Shown here: piece after piece, positions 13,330 to 22,204 of the stretch
How positions within the stretch are numbered: the stretch's first letter is position 1
How the letters are laid out: every line of letters begins with the position of its first letter
DNA from: Neurospora crassa OR74A
Lineage: Eukaryota > Ascomycota > Sordariomycetes > Sordariales > Sordariaceae
Direction of reading: 5' to 3'
Assembly (NCBI RefSeq): GCF_000182925.2
Contig: NC_026503.1
Location: 434,001 to 498,000 of the forward strand
DNA length: 64,000 nt
Program-made: the position numbers and the translations under genes
The notes under the pieces: generated by a model
Database searches by the model: none
Seen by the model: the letters and a program-made list of their open reading frames with translations, nothing else
What the model was told of the DNA's origin: nothing

Positions 13330-14105
13330 AATTATTTAATAAAAGTATTTCCTAATTTAAGGAAGTATTCTATAACGTAGTATAAAGCCCTATATAATAT
13401 AATAAGTCAATTAATATAATAATATTAATAATAATATTAAATCTATATTAATTTGTAAATAGTATTAGAACTATAACGAAATTTAATACCCAACGTCCTT
13501 ATTAATTTACCTTAAATTAGTAGGCTAATAGCGATAATAAACCTATATTTACTATTAAAATACCGCCCCTCCCGCAAGCCGCTATAAATATAGAACTAAA
13601 AATAAAGGGTATCGAAAGTCTCCTTACATATACGAAATTCGTTAAAGAAAAGGTTATTTAGTATTTAAAGGTAGGATTCTACCGCTAATATAGGAAATAA
13701 GGCGATTGTTTAGTAATAGATTAGTCGGACTTTACTCAACGGTACTAGGTCGTACAATATAAAAATATATAGAGCAATAGCAATACTAAAGGTAGTAAAT
13801 TATATTTATATTTAAAAATCCTTATATTCTTCGTCCTTATTATTATATACTATATTTAAAATTAGAAAATTAACCGAACTAGGAAAATCGATAAAGTTAA
13901 TAAAATTACTATATAAATAAAGAAAAATAGAAGGATTTGGAGGAGAAAATTAATTTAAGTAAATTAGGTAGTAAATAACTATTTATTAGTATAATAGCAT
14001 TTAGAATTAACTAACTTCCAACTTTTCTAATATATATATATTAATAATAATAATAAAGCGCTATAATATAGGGTATATACACTAGATATTGAAGTTCAAT
14101 TGTAG
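13330..14105. other. AT-rich RIP-type DNA, no gene seen
   Basis: Continues the RIP block; it may include the N-terminal part or the second ORF of the Harbinger-type element, but nothing could be aligned with confidence. Composition becomes balanced at about 14.1-14.3 kb. Confidence 0.5.
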
Positions 14106-14151
14106 TCCTTACTATATTACGGCTCAAAATCGAGGCGTAGTACAGTAAGGA
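14106..14151. repeat. Imperfect inverted repeat at the edge of the RIP block
   Basis: TCCTTACTATATTACG and CGTAGTACAGTAAGGA are inverted copies of 16 bp with two transition mismatches around a loop of about 14 bases. It lies at the switch from AT-rich to normal composition and could be the remains of transposon termini. No function is assigned. Confidence 0.55.
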
Positions 14152-14519
14152 AATCGGTTAAGAATTAAGGAGGTTCTAGCCCTCTAATTGGTCAAATTAA
14201 CGATTTAGAGAAAGTGCAGGTGGTTGTAGGTAGTTGCAGCGACCTGCATGAAAATTAACTATTTTTACTGCGATTTACCGGACACTACGCAGTTCAGTAA
14301 GCCAGTATGCTTACTACGACCCGAACCCTGCAAATCTGAATACCCTCTAACTTTTTACTGCGGTAACGAACACGCCCCTACTTGATATCCCTTTGAAATT
14401 GCCACGTTCCCTTAAAAATCTCACCATACATGATTGCCCTGCATTCACGCCTCCATCACGGACCGACCTGCTTCAAGACGTTTACCTGGAACTCCTCAGA
14501 CTGTATCGTGTCTTCAGCT

Positions 14520-15458
14520 TCAATTCTCCCTTCTCTCGTGACTCTCCTCTTCCTCATCAAGCCCTCCCGCCCTCTTCCAGTACTTCATGTACTCCGCAAG
14601 CCGCTCAGCCTTGGTTCCCGGAACAGCTTTGGGTCGGATATTCGACTGTTTGCAATTGATGAACTTTGGTGAGGGAAGAGGCAACGGTTCTGGCTCCGGC
14701 TTTGGTTCTGATGTAGTATTCTTGCTGGTGGAAGTCAAAGGTACAGGTGTGCAGCTGATGAAACCGCCCTTGGCAGTTCCACGTGATCGGCGCGCCGGGA
14801 CGTAGCCTCTGGCCTTTCTCCGACGAGGAGGTTCTGCTTCGCTCCCGTTGAGTGCCGAGCTGTTCTCGATGGTCTTGTTCCTGAGCGAGGACTCGGTGGG
14901 AGGCGGAGCGGGGATTGTGCGGACGCGGGGATCTGGAAGATTAGAAAAAGGGGAGTCCGTTGTTGTCCTAGAGGTAGGAGCTTCCGCCACGTTTTGTTGG
15001 TTCTTGTCATGAGTTTCGCGGTAAAGTTTCTCCAAAGCAGTTTCGAGACGGCCCAGTAGCACTTCGAAGTGACTTTGGTGAGTATCGCCGTTCTCTGAGA
15101 TATCCAAGTCGTTGTGTTTGGTCACTTCATGGCCTGGGGTGTCGACTTTGTTGTCGATGGAGGAGTGCGCAGGCATTTTAGCGCGGCGTGCTTGAAGGTA
15201 GTCGTAGAGTTTTTGGTGCGCTTTGTACCAGACGTAAAGTTTCCCTGTCCGGCGAGTGTCTTCGAGGAAAGCGGCTACGTGGTTGAGAGTGAGATCAACT
15301 TCGTGGCTCGAGATCGTTTTGGCCCGTTTCTTTACCGGGCTATCAATGCTGGTTCCTTCCAGCATCCTCCTGGTGTCTGTAACGAAGGTGAAAAAGTCAT
15401 CGGCAACTCCCAGATCATCATCACTGCGCGCAGGGAATGGCTCACTTCTTGATGCCAT
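14520..15458 (-). CDS. Gene A: unknown protein, possible member of the KR-motif array (312 aa)
   Basis: Intronless frame starting at the ATG at 15458. The frame stays open upstream to 15689, but a TATAAATA box at 15592-15599 lies inside that extension and places transcription start downstream, so the shorter start is chosen. The N-terminal 60 residues contain a basic SPVKKRAK motif, followed by a predicted helical segment ending in KLYDYLQARRAK, a second helix near residues 140-165, and a long disordered Pro/Ser/Thr tail with RRRKARG and RRSRG basic patches that could act in nuclear import. Not recognised as any known family. It is the first of eight minus-strand frames and lies next to the RIP block. 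The helical segment resembles one in gene F, suggesting distant relation. Confidence 0.62.
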   Translation of the reverse strand: MASRSEPFPARSDDDLGVADDFFTFVTDTRRMLEGTSIDSPVKKRAKTISSHEVDLTLNHVAAFLEDTRRTGKLYVWYKAHQKLYDYLQARRAKMPAHSSIDNKVDTPGHEVTKHNDLDISENGDTHQSHFEVLLGRLETALEKLYRETHDKNQQNVAEAPTSRTTTDSPFSNLPDPRVRTIPAPPPTESSLRNKTIENSSALNGSEAEPPRRRKARGYVPARRSRGTAKGGFISCTPVPLTSTSKNTTSEPKPEPEPLPLPSPKFINCKQSNIRPKAVPGTKAERLAEYMKYWKRAGGLDEEEESHERREN

Positions 15459-15591
15459 GATTGTAAAAGAACCAAGATTGTGAAAAGCAAGTTGATGGCG
15501 GAAATTTGCACGGTTGGAAATGCCGTGTACAACATGTGTTCGTTCACATTGTGGAAGAAAAGTTTTACGGCCAGGTAGTACCAGGTTGGAA

Positions 15592-15599
15592 TATTTATA
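15592..15599 (-). promoter_or_regulatory. TATA box candidate for gene A
   Basis: TATAAATA on the minus strand, 134 bp upstream of the chosen ATG. Position is normal for a fungal core promoter and decides the start in favour of 15458. Confidence 0.5.
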
Positions 15600-15716
15600 G
15601 AATTTGGAGGAACAAATAGAAACACGTGAATGGAAGCCGACTTCGAGAACCTGAATCCCAATTTGACCCTCCACGGTCGCAAAGCTCATCTAGGTTTGAA
15701 CTGGATCCCCACAACT

Positions 15717-17057
15717 CTAGTCGAACGTAAATTCTTCCGTTACTGTCTGATCCGTGGAACGGCGTGGGCGGAGGTTACGGCGAAGGAAACGGCGTATGTG
15801 AAATGGGGGCGCGGGTGATGATGATGATGATGATGATAGTGGTGTAGGTGAGGCACCACCATCCTCCGAGTCTCCTTCCTCCAATTCTGTATCCCCCTCC
15901 CTTTCCTCATCCGAGAATCCCTCCCATTCTTCTTCCTCACTTTTCATCGCCCTCCTTCTCTCCTTCTTCCATGCCTCCCTCCTCCAAAATACAATGCTCT
16001 TCCTGGTTTTTATCTTCTTGCTCTTTCTTTTCTTCTTTAAGTCATCCTTTTCCTCCTGCTCCTCTTCCTCTTGGTCATCGTCCTCCTCATCAGGAAAGCC
16101 TTCCCATTCTTCTTCCTCCTCCTCTCTCTCCAAAGTCCAGTCATCTTCCGTAACTTCTTCTTCTCCTTCTTCTTCTTTGAAAGAGGTATGAGGAGACGCA
16201 GAAGGTACGAGATCAGGCGGAGGCCAGGTGTCTCTAGATGACCCCAAATGGGACGTAGGTGAGATATGTGCAGCAGCCTGTGGAGTAAAAGTGAAAGAGG
16301 GGACAGCTGTAACGAACTGGGAGATGGGAGGGGATATGGGCGAGATGTAAGGTGCTGGGGAAATAGGTAGCTGATGGCGCGGGGATGGCGTTCGGGGATA
16401 ATGCCCTGCGATATTGTTAGAAAAGGTAGGTATGATGATACCCGCGGTCGGGTCATTATATGGTTGTTCTGTAGAGGTACCCCCGTTGTTCGTACCCAAG
16501 TCCGATGAGTTGTCTGAATTGGTACCTGTAGGACTGATCTCAATGCTGGGGAGAATGGTAGGGGTACTGGATGTTCGTTGAGGTGATAGTGTCATGGATC
16601 GCTGGCTGGACTTTTGGCTCGAGTTGGTGCACTCTTCGTTGTCACTTAGACCGTCGCTGTTAGAGCCATCCATGCTATCATCGAAGTTCTCGTCCTGACT
16701 TGCCGTGGCGTCCTTCATGGCGTTCTCTCTGACAATATCCCATAGCCCACCGAGGCGGCGATCATCGAGCTGAGCGTCGGGGCCGTCGACATCGTCGACA
16801 GGATCCACAAATTGCGGATATGTGACCATCATACGCTCCCGAGTCTCCTCATAAACTTCTCCTTCGCCACTCTTCAGACGTTTGGCCGGTCGGGCACTTT
16901 CTTCATTCCCAAGATCCCTTCTGGTCCGTTCTACTTGCTCATGGTCAGTTGGACTCATGCCCTCGTCGGCAGTTTCCCAGCTTTCGCTTGTGCGAACTGC
17001 AGTGGTCCAGGTTTCGTCTGAGCTAGACGGAGGGTTTCTGAGTACTGATTGCTCCAT
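15717..17057 (-). CDS. Gene B: unknown acidic/basic disordered protein, KR-motif family (446 aa)
   Basis: Single open frame of 446 codons. Residues about 46-64 carry RRDLG...ARPAKRLKSG, which lines up with the N-terminal signature of genes C and D. The middle (about 140-290) is Ser/Pro/Thr-rich and probably disordered. From about 292 the protein alternates strongly acidic runs with a basic run, KKKRKSKKIKTRK near 340-352, a candidate nuclear localisation signal. EEEEWEGF(P/S)DEE occurs twice about 60 residues apart on either side of it, so the segment was internally duplicated. A serine run near 407-413 is encoded by a simple trinucleotide repeat. No known domain. The stop is about 260 bp upstream of gene A and its start about 480 bp from the end of gene C. 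Confidence 0.68.
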   Translation of the reverse strand: MEQSVLRNPPSSSDETWTTAVRTSESWETADEGMSPTDHEQVERTRRDLGNEESARPAKRLKSGEGEVYEETRERMMVTYPQFVDPVDDVDGPDAQLDDRRLGGLWDIVRENAMKDATASQDENFDDSMDGSNSDGLSDNEECTNSSQKSSQRSMTLSPQRTSSTPTILPSIEISPTGTNSDNSSDLGTNNGGTSTEQPYNDPTAGIIIPTFSNNIAGHYPRTPSPRHQLPISPAPYISPISPPISQFVTAVPSFTFTPQAAAHISPTSHLGSSRDTWPPPDLVPSASPHTSFKEEEGEEEVTEDDWTLEREEEEEEWEGFPDEEDDDQEEEEQEEKDDLKKKRKSKKIKTRKSIVFWRREAWKKERRRAMKSEEEEWEGFSDEEREGDTELEEGDSEDGGASPTPLSSSSSSSPAPPFHIRRFLRRNLRPRRSTDQTVTEEFTFD

Positions 17058-17536
17058 CCTTGCCGACAGACCTTCAGTGTCACGCAGACAAGCATGAGGA
17101 GTCCAGCGCCATCTCGAAGAATTTGTACCTAGTCAGATGTGGGGTGGTGAACAATGAACAACCTCCCTTTGAAGTAAGCTGAGGCGGATGAAGCAAACAG
17201 ACTTCCGGAACAAGGGAGCCGTGATATGTACACTACAAAAGGCCATTATTGACGCAATGAGAAGGGGGACAAAAACATCCCAGGCTATACCATCGAAGGA
17301 CCAACAGACCTATATCACATTTCATTCTCTATTCCAGTCATCAACAGCGCCAACATGTACATGCCTTCCTTTCCATCACTTCTTTCCCGTGCCGTTTTCC
17401 ATCAACTATTCCCCAATCAAGATCATAGCTCGCAAACTGGGCTTGCTGGGCAGATGCTGGGCTTGAGCACAGCAACTGGAGCTTGCCGTGACGATGCAAC
17501 GTCAGCGGCGGGACGGGAGGTCGAAATTGAGGCTAC

Positions 17537-18595
17537 CTAAGAGACTAGCTCGAAGGAGGATGGATTACAATAAACAATCCACATTCCACCTCCCCACCAT
17601 TCCGCTTCAGTCTCGGAGTTGCTTTCGAAATCCCATTCGTCGTTGTCTTCATCGTCTCCATCGCTTCCCTCATCCTCATCATCGTCCATGAAGGATCCTT
17701 CGGGCTCCTGGTCACTACAACGATTAACTGCAGGATCGTAACCTTCCAAAGCGAGAATGTCCATCCCTGGATACCGTACCCCTTCAAAGGGGAGCTCGTC
17801 CTCGTCGTTCGAACATTCGTAAATGACGGTCGTCTGCGGCCCCACGGCATCAATCGGGGCGTTAAAGTCGGGCCAGCTGCAGTATTTGGACGCAAAGATT
17901 TGCCGGTTTCCTTGTTGCGATTGTGCTTCGAGGGATGTCTCGCTATCGCTATCGCTATCACTGTCGCTATTGCTGTCGCTATCGCTGTCGCTTTCGTCTT
18001 CGGCCATGTCAACGCCCTCATGGTCGCTACTGGGTTCGTCGCCAAAGACTACTTCATCCCACTCGTCTTCCTCCCAGCCTTCCTCCTCCGAGTTTCCCTC
18101 GGATATTGAGGTGTACGATGAGAAATTCGAGATGGACCTTGGCAAGGACGAGGAGTCCCCACTGGATTCGGAAGAAGGGTGCTGCATGGGTGATGCTGTG
18201 GCGGACGAAACATTGTGAGGTTGAAATGCCGATAGTGAGATAGAAGGCAAAGGGAAGGGAGAAGATGAGGGTGTGCCGGAAGATGGAAGGCCGGTATCCT
18301 CCTCGTCGATTGGCTCGATTGAGTCCATCGACAAAGCCACTGTTTCGTACTCAGGGGTTGGTGGGACGGCTTCGATATCCTCCTCGATGCTGGGTTGGAT
18401 GTGGTTGGTGTTGAAGCCTTGTTCAGGTGAGGGTGTCTCGGCCTGGTGATGGGAAGTGGTAGGCTCGTTGTTGTCCTCTATTTCGGTGTCTTCGGCGGCA
18501 CTGTCGTCATTGAAGCTTTTGTTTCCGCTGGTTTTCAGCCTTTTTGGCGATCGACTTTCTGTTCTGTCCTCCAGACCCCTTTTGGACTTTTCCAT
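17537..18595 (-). CDS. Gene C: unknown acidic protein, KR-motif family (352 aa, shortened N-terminus)
   Basis: Open frame of 352 codons beginning MEKSKRGLED, with SPKRLKTSG at residues 16-24. Residues 161-180 (YTSISEGNSEEEGWEEDEWD) match a segment lying beyond the stop codon of gene D. A Ser-Asp dipeptide run at about 202-218 is encoded by a CGCTAT-type microsatellite (17939-17991). The C-terminal 90 residues contain several Trp/Tyr and another acidic run. Compared with gene D, the first 30 or so codons are present upstream but in a different frame because of a 1-nt deletion (see 18596-18687). Either the gene is damaged or it now initiates at the ATG created just past the frameshift. Function unknown. 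Confidence 0.65.
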   Translation of the reverse strand: MEKSKRGLEDRTESRSPKRLKTSGNKSFNDDSAAEDTEIEDNNEPTTSHHQAETPSPEQGFNTNHIQPSIEEDIEAVPPTPEYETVALSMDSIEPIDEEDTGLPSSGTPSSSPFPLPSISLSAFQPHNVSSATASPMQHPSSESSGDSSSLPRSISNFSSYTSISEGNSEEEGWEEDEWDEVVFGDEPSSDHEGVDMAEDESDSDSDSNSDSDSDSDSETSLEAQSQQGNRQIFASKYCSWPDFNAPIDAVGPQTTVIYECSNDEDELPFEGVRYPGMDILALEGYDPAVNRCSDQEPEGSFMDDDEDEGSDGDDEDNDEWDFESNSETEAEWWGGGMWIVYCNPSSFELVS

Positions 18596-18687
18596 GTCGT
18601 TAGCCTTCTGAAGGGACGAAGGAAATTTGTAACACTGACGCTGCTGTCCATTATGGGGGAAGGAAACTCGATTGTCTGATGTGTCAT
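18596..18687 (-). pseudogene. Out-of-frame former N-terminus of gene C
   Basis: From the ATG at 18687 the frame reads MTHQTIEFPSPIMDSSVSV and on to a FRRL motif, closely matching the start of gene D (MAHANFESPSPKSASSVSI and then FTRR). Between the RR codons and the KRG codons gene D has 21 nt and gene C has 20, so the downstream coding part shifts frame. The upstream frame runs on out of register to a stop at 18535. A sequencing or assembly error is the main alternative. Confidence 0.68.
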
Positions 18688-18713
18688 TGTTGAGGAATCA
18701 GGTACAGTAGAAG

Positions 18714-18721
18714 GTATATAT
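18714..18721 (-). promoter_or_regulatory. TATA-like element upstream of gene C
   Basis: TATATAT on the minus strand about 30 bp before the ATG at 18687 and 120 bp before the ATG at 18595. The spacing suits initiation at 18595 better than at 18687, which is compatible with the shifted N-terminus no longer being translated. Gene D lacks the TATATA core at the aligned position. Confidence 0.35.
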
Positions 18722-19501
18722 GGTTCGGTTGTGACGGAGTACAGGATGCCAGTTGTCGCCTGTGGACGCTGTGGTCGGTGAACAATTTCGTTGGTGATTG
18801 TGGTAAGAGTAGGAAAATTCAAGGTGGGCCAAGACCTATGCCTCTTTTGAAGGCCATGATGGACGGGGTGAATGTTCAACCTGGAATCGATTGACCCTTC
18901 ACCTGAAGTTCCGAGCCCACACATCGAGGGTGAATGATCCATCCTCAATTGTCCGTGCACTCGTAGTAACAGGAACGATCCAGAATTGAAAGCAGATTGT
19001 CGACAATCAAGAAGGATAGGCGTAAACAAAGATATATCTATATCACTTCTTCTTTTCTTTCGATACCACTTAGCACGCAACAACGCTCGTTGCTCACAGG
19101 ATCTCCCAATACCCTTCCTTTCTTTACTTGAAACTTCTTCAAAATATAGACATTTCTAGGTATAGCCATACCATCAGTCATAACTGACCAAACTAGTGGC
19201 CGTTCCTTGGTTTCAAATCTACCTCCAATGCTTATAAAATTGGCTCCTCCACGTCCGCCGCCTTTGCCTCTTCCACCCGCCCGACTTTGAACCCAAACCC
19301 AACAACACACTCTTACCAGCAATAATAGCACTAGTAATCCGCCTCCATCGTTATCGTCGTTACCCCGGAGTATAGGACCGCCACGGCCACTACCGCTCAC
19401 TAGCGACGGCTATTACTAGCGCGACGCAGCGGCGGCAGTACAATATTCTCCTCGTCGAACGGCTCTCTACCCAAGGTCCCGCGAGGGCTAGGGCGCGGAG
19501 G

Positions 19502-20278
19502 TTACAGGTTGAACATCTCATCATCCCAATCTTCTTCGTCTCAATCATCTTCGGAGATAGACGTATAAAATAAGGTAACTAATGGAGGCGGGGGCGAGAA
19601 ATTAACCCTGCTGGAGGCAGGAGGTGGGGAGGAAGCGGTAGCCAACAAAATTGGTATTGGTAAAAAGTAAGGTAACTCTATAAGAAGCAGAGATAGAGAG
19701 GGAGAAGGATTCTAAAGCTGACTCAGCAAGGGCGAGGGAAATGAAGCCGCATAGGGCAAGGTAGAGGCGTTTTTGTTGTCCTCTACGGTCAATTCCCGGG
19801 ATCTTTGTGTTGGAGGTGTAGAAGAGGTATGATGCCCATCTGTAGTAGGCTCGAGATATTCGGAACTGATTTCATTCAGGTCGCCTTCGATGGTGTCGAC
19901 AATGGTATCGCCAATGCGTCCTAGGGGTGGCACGTTGCTCTCGCTGTACCTCGGATGGTGGCTGGCCTCGAAGCCAGGGAGTGTTTTCGCCGATGCAGAA
20001 GGCTGTCGTGGCTCGGGTGAGTTATATTCGTTGATCGGAGTGGGTGATTTCTTGTCGCCGCTTATATAGTCGCCATTAGAACTTCGCTCGTTGTCACTGT
20101 CGTTGGCTCCGGTGCTCTGTAGTCTTTTGGGCGGATTGTGGTCTTGTTGGTCTTCTGGACTCAAACCTCTCTTGACCTGTACAGTCTCGTGAGCCCGACG
20201 CGTGAACGGAAAGTGGCTGGTGATACTAACACTGCTGGCCGACTTGGGTGAAGGAGACTCAAAGTTTGCATGGGCCAT
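19502..20278 (-). pseudogene. Gene D: KR-motif family member interrupted by stop codons
   Basis: An open frame of 188 codons (20278 to 19712) begins MAHANFESPSPKSASSVSI and carries KRGLSPEDQQ and PPKRLQSTG (residues 36-56), matching genes B and C. It ends at TAG 19712-19714, but the same frame continues to show homology with gene C: 49 codons after the TAG it reads YTSISEDD, then TGA (19541-19543), then DEEDWDDE, then TAA (19502-19504). Gene C has YTSISE followed by an acidic Trp-containing run at the matching place. All three stops can arise from CAG, CGA and CAA by C-to-T change on the coding strand. The shorter 188-aa product may still be made. Function unknown. Confidence 0.7.
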
Positions 20279-20998
20279 GTTGACAGTTTCTGTTCAAGTC
20301 GTGACGTATGGCTCGTTGCGACAAACATATGGATGTGGCCTGTTGGGGTTGGCAGACAGATGACTTATTCGGAGGTGTTTCGAAGAAGTAGTTGTGGTAG
20401 GAGAAAATAGGTGCTTCCTTTGAATGCTACCTATGCTGTACGGGGTGAATGGCCCATCCTCAGGTTTTGTAGATGCCACTGAGCCAGCCCTGGAGTAACA
20501 GCCCATTCACAAGGGAGGAAAGCCAACTTGAACCTAAAAACTAGGGCAAGCCATGGGATTATCCACTCCTCATGCATTGCGCGAGTGTCCCTCGTTGTTG
20601 CTGATGCTCCTGACGTATTGTGGCCCTCCATGTAAAGATGCAAAGATATCACGAAGAAAACAAAGAAAGAGGGACAAAATGAGGTAATGGATTTCAATCG
20701 CAGACTCGAATTCGCTCTCATTAGCTACATGTCCCTGGCCTACGTACGGGCGAATAGCGACCAGTCTGTCCACGGGCCCAATCAAGTGCCTAGTCTTCTG
20801 GAAACTCTTCCGGCGATGGTTAATACCGGCCCCAGTCAAGTGTGCGACGTCGGGAAGTCTAGTGGATTTTGCTTTCCATGTAGATATGATTGTGACAGCC
20901 TAGATGCTCGTTCGTCTTTGTCTGCGAGTTGGATGAGGTGTGTAACGAGGGCGAAGGGGAGGCAAAAGAGTCGGTCTTCGATGCGCATTCTCCGTCTC

Positions 20999-21457
20999 CT
21001 AGGGGAGCTGTTCGCTTTTCCTGGGTAAATTCGCAGGAAGTTCGGTGGTTCCATCCGCAGTCTCTCCACCCTCCAAAGTTGCTGCCAGCTTTGCGCCAAC
21101 CTTCATGATGCTTGATGTGTCGTTGATCTGTATTCCCTCATCCTTTTGCTCCTTAGTTTCCTTCGCCTCCTCGACATGATCGTGACAGCCAAAGTCAGAG
21201 ATGTCGAAGAGAGATTCATCTTCTGGGACATCCAGATTGTCGTTCGAACGACAGTTGTCGATACCGGGATGATTGCCAGGATGCTCAAATGCGTTGGGTT
21301 CTCCGTTCATCCCCTCCAAAATGCCCTTTACCCTTTTCGCTAGTCTCCTAAGGGCCTCCGGCGTGTTGATGACCTCATCGATGGCTCTGGTTGACTCGCC
21401 TTCGCCTTCAAGGCGCTTGGGAGATGACGGTGGTGTCTTTGGTAACTCCGTGGACAT
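20999..21457 (-). CDS. Gene E: small unknown protein, possible KR-motif family member (152 aa)
   Basis: Frame starting MSTELPKTPPSSPKRLEGEG at 21457; the open frame extends 26 codons upstream to 21535 with a less coding-like N-terminus, so the internal ATG is preferred. The SPKRLEGEGES segment resembles AKRLKSGEGE of gene B. A helical stretch with LRRLAKRVKGIL follows at about 35-48, then an acidic region. It is much shorter than A-C, and AT/GC composition is ordinary. Membership of the array family rests on a short motif and is uncertain. Confidence 0.5.
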   Translation of the reverse strand: MSTELPKTPPSSPKRLEGEGESTRAIDEVINTPEALRRLAKRVKGILEGMNGEPNAFEHPGNHPGIDNCRSNDNLDVPEDESLFDISDFGCHDHVEEAKETKEQKDEGIQINDTSSIMKVGAKLAATLEGGETADGTTELPANLPRKSEQLP

Positions 21458-22204
21458 GGCTAACGAAATGTCGAAGTCAATGCTGGTAGAAAATGGCGAG
21501 CGGTACCTCCAGCATAGAGGCAGGAATGGAAGCACAGACTGGCAGGTGGCTTCCTGTCCAAATTTTGAGAGCGAGGGTTTTGACGGGCGAAGAAGCGTGG
21601 TGGCCCATTGATGGCAGTGAATGGGGAAAACCCCAGAAGGACTGTCACCAGAACCTCCCTAAGCTTGAAACAAAAAGCGCGTTGAAGGTTCGCATCTTAA
21701 CACCAGGTTTGGAGGCCGCATTGTTTCGCGACCTTGACTGCCCTGTGCTTTGACGGCTTGACCGTTGTTCCAGGAGCTTCACTTGAGAACAGAAGAGTGG
21801 CCGGCCCAGAAGACTTTGCTGATGGAGAAGGGAGTCGCTGGCAATATACCTCTATCCAAAAACTTTGAAGGGATGCAGTGACCAAGTTGTTTCAGCAAAG
21901 GAGGATGTTGGTAAAGGTGCCCGATTGCACGACAAAGAGGCTTGTGAAGCAATTGTCAAAATGTTTGTGATGCCAGTGTTGTCATCGATATATTCTTCCC
22001 ATTTGCTGTTTTGCGGTGTGATGGTTTCTGCTTGCGTGTCTGCAAGATGGGTGATCCATGGTGTTTCTAGTTGACACTCCTGCTGCTGATATGGATTGCT
22101 GATGCGACTGCCTGTCAATTGCAGGCTTTGGTGGAATTACTGACGTTGGATCGGCTAGTGGCCACACCTACTAAGGCGCTTCACGGTCAGCTCGGGAAAG
22201 AACA

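Noticed and set aside
15459-15689. 77-codon upstream extension of gene A
   Set aside because: The TATAAATA box lies inside it and the residues have no family-like character.
16037-16543. 168-codon minus-strand frame overlapping gene B
   Set aside because: Out-of-frame shadow of gene B.
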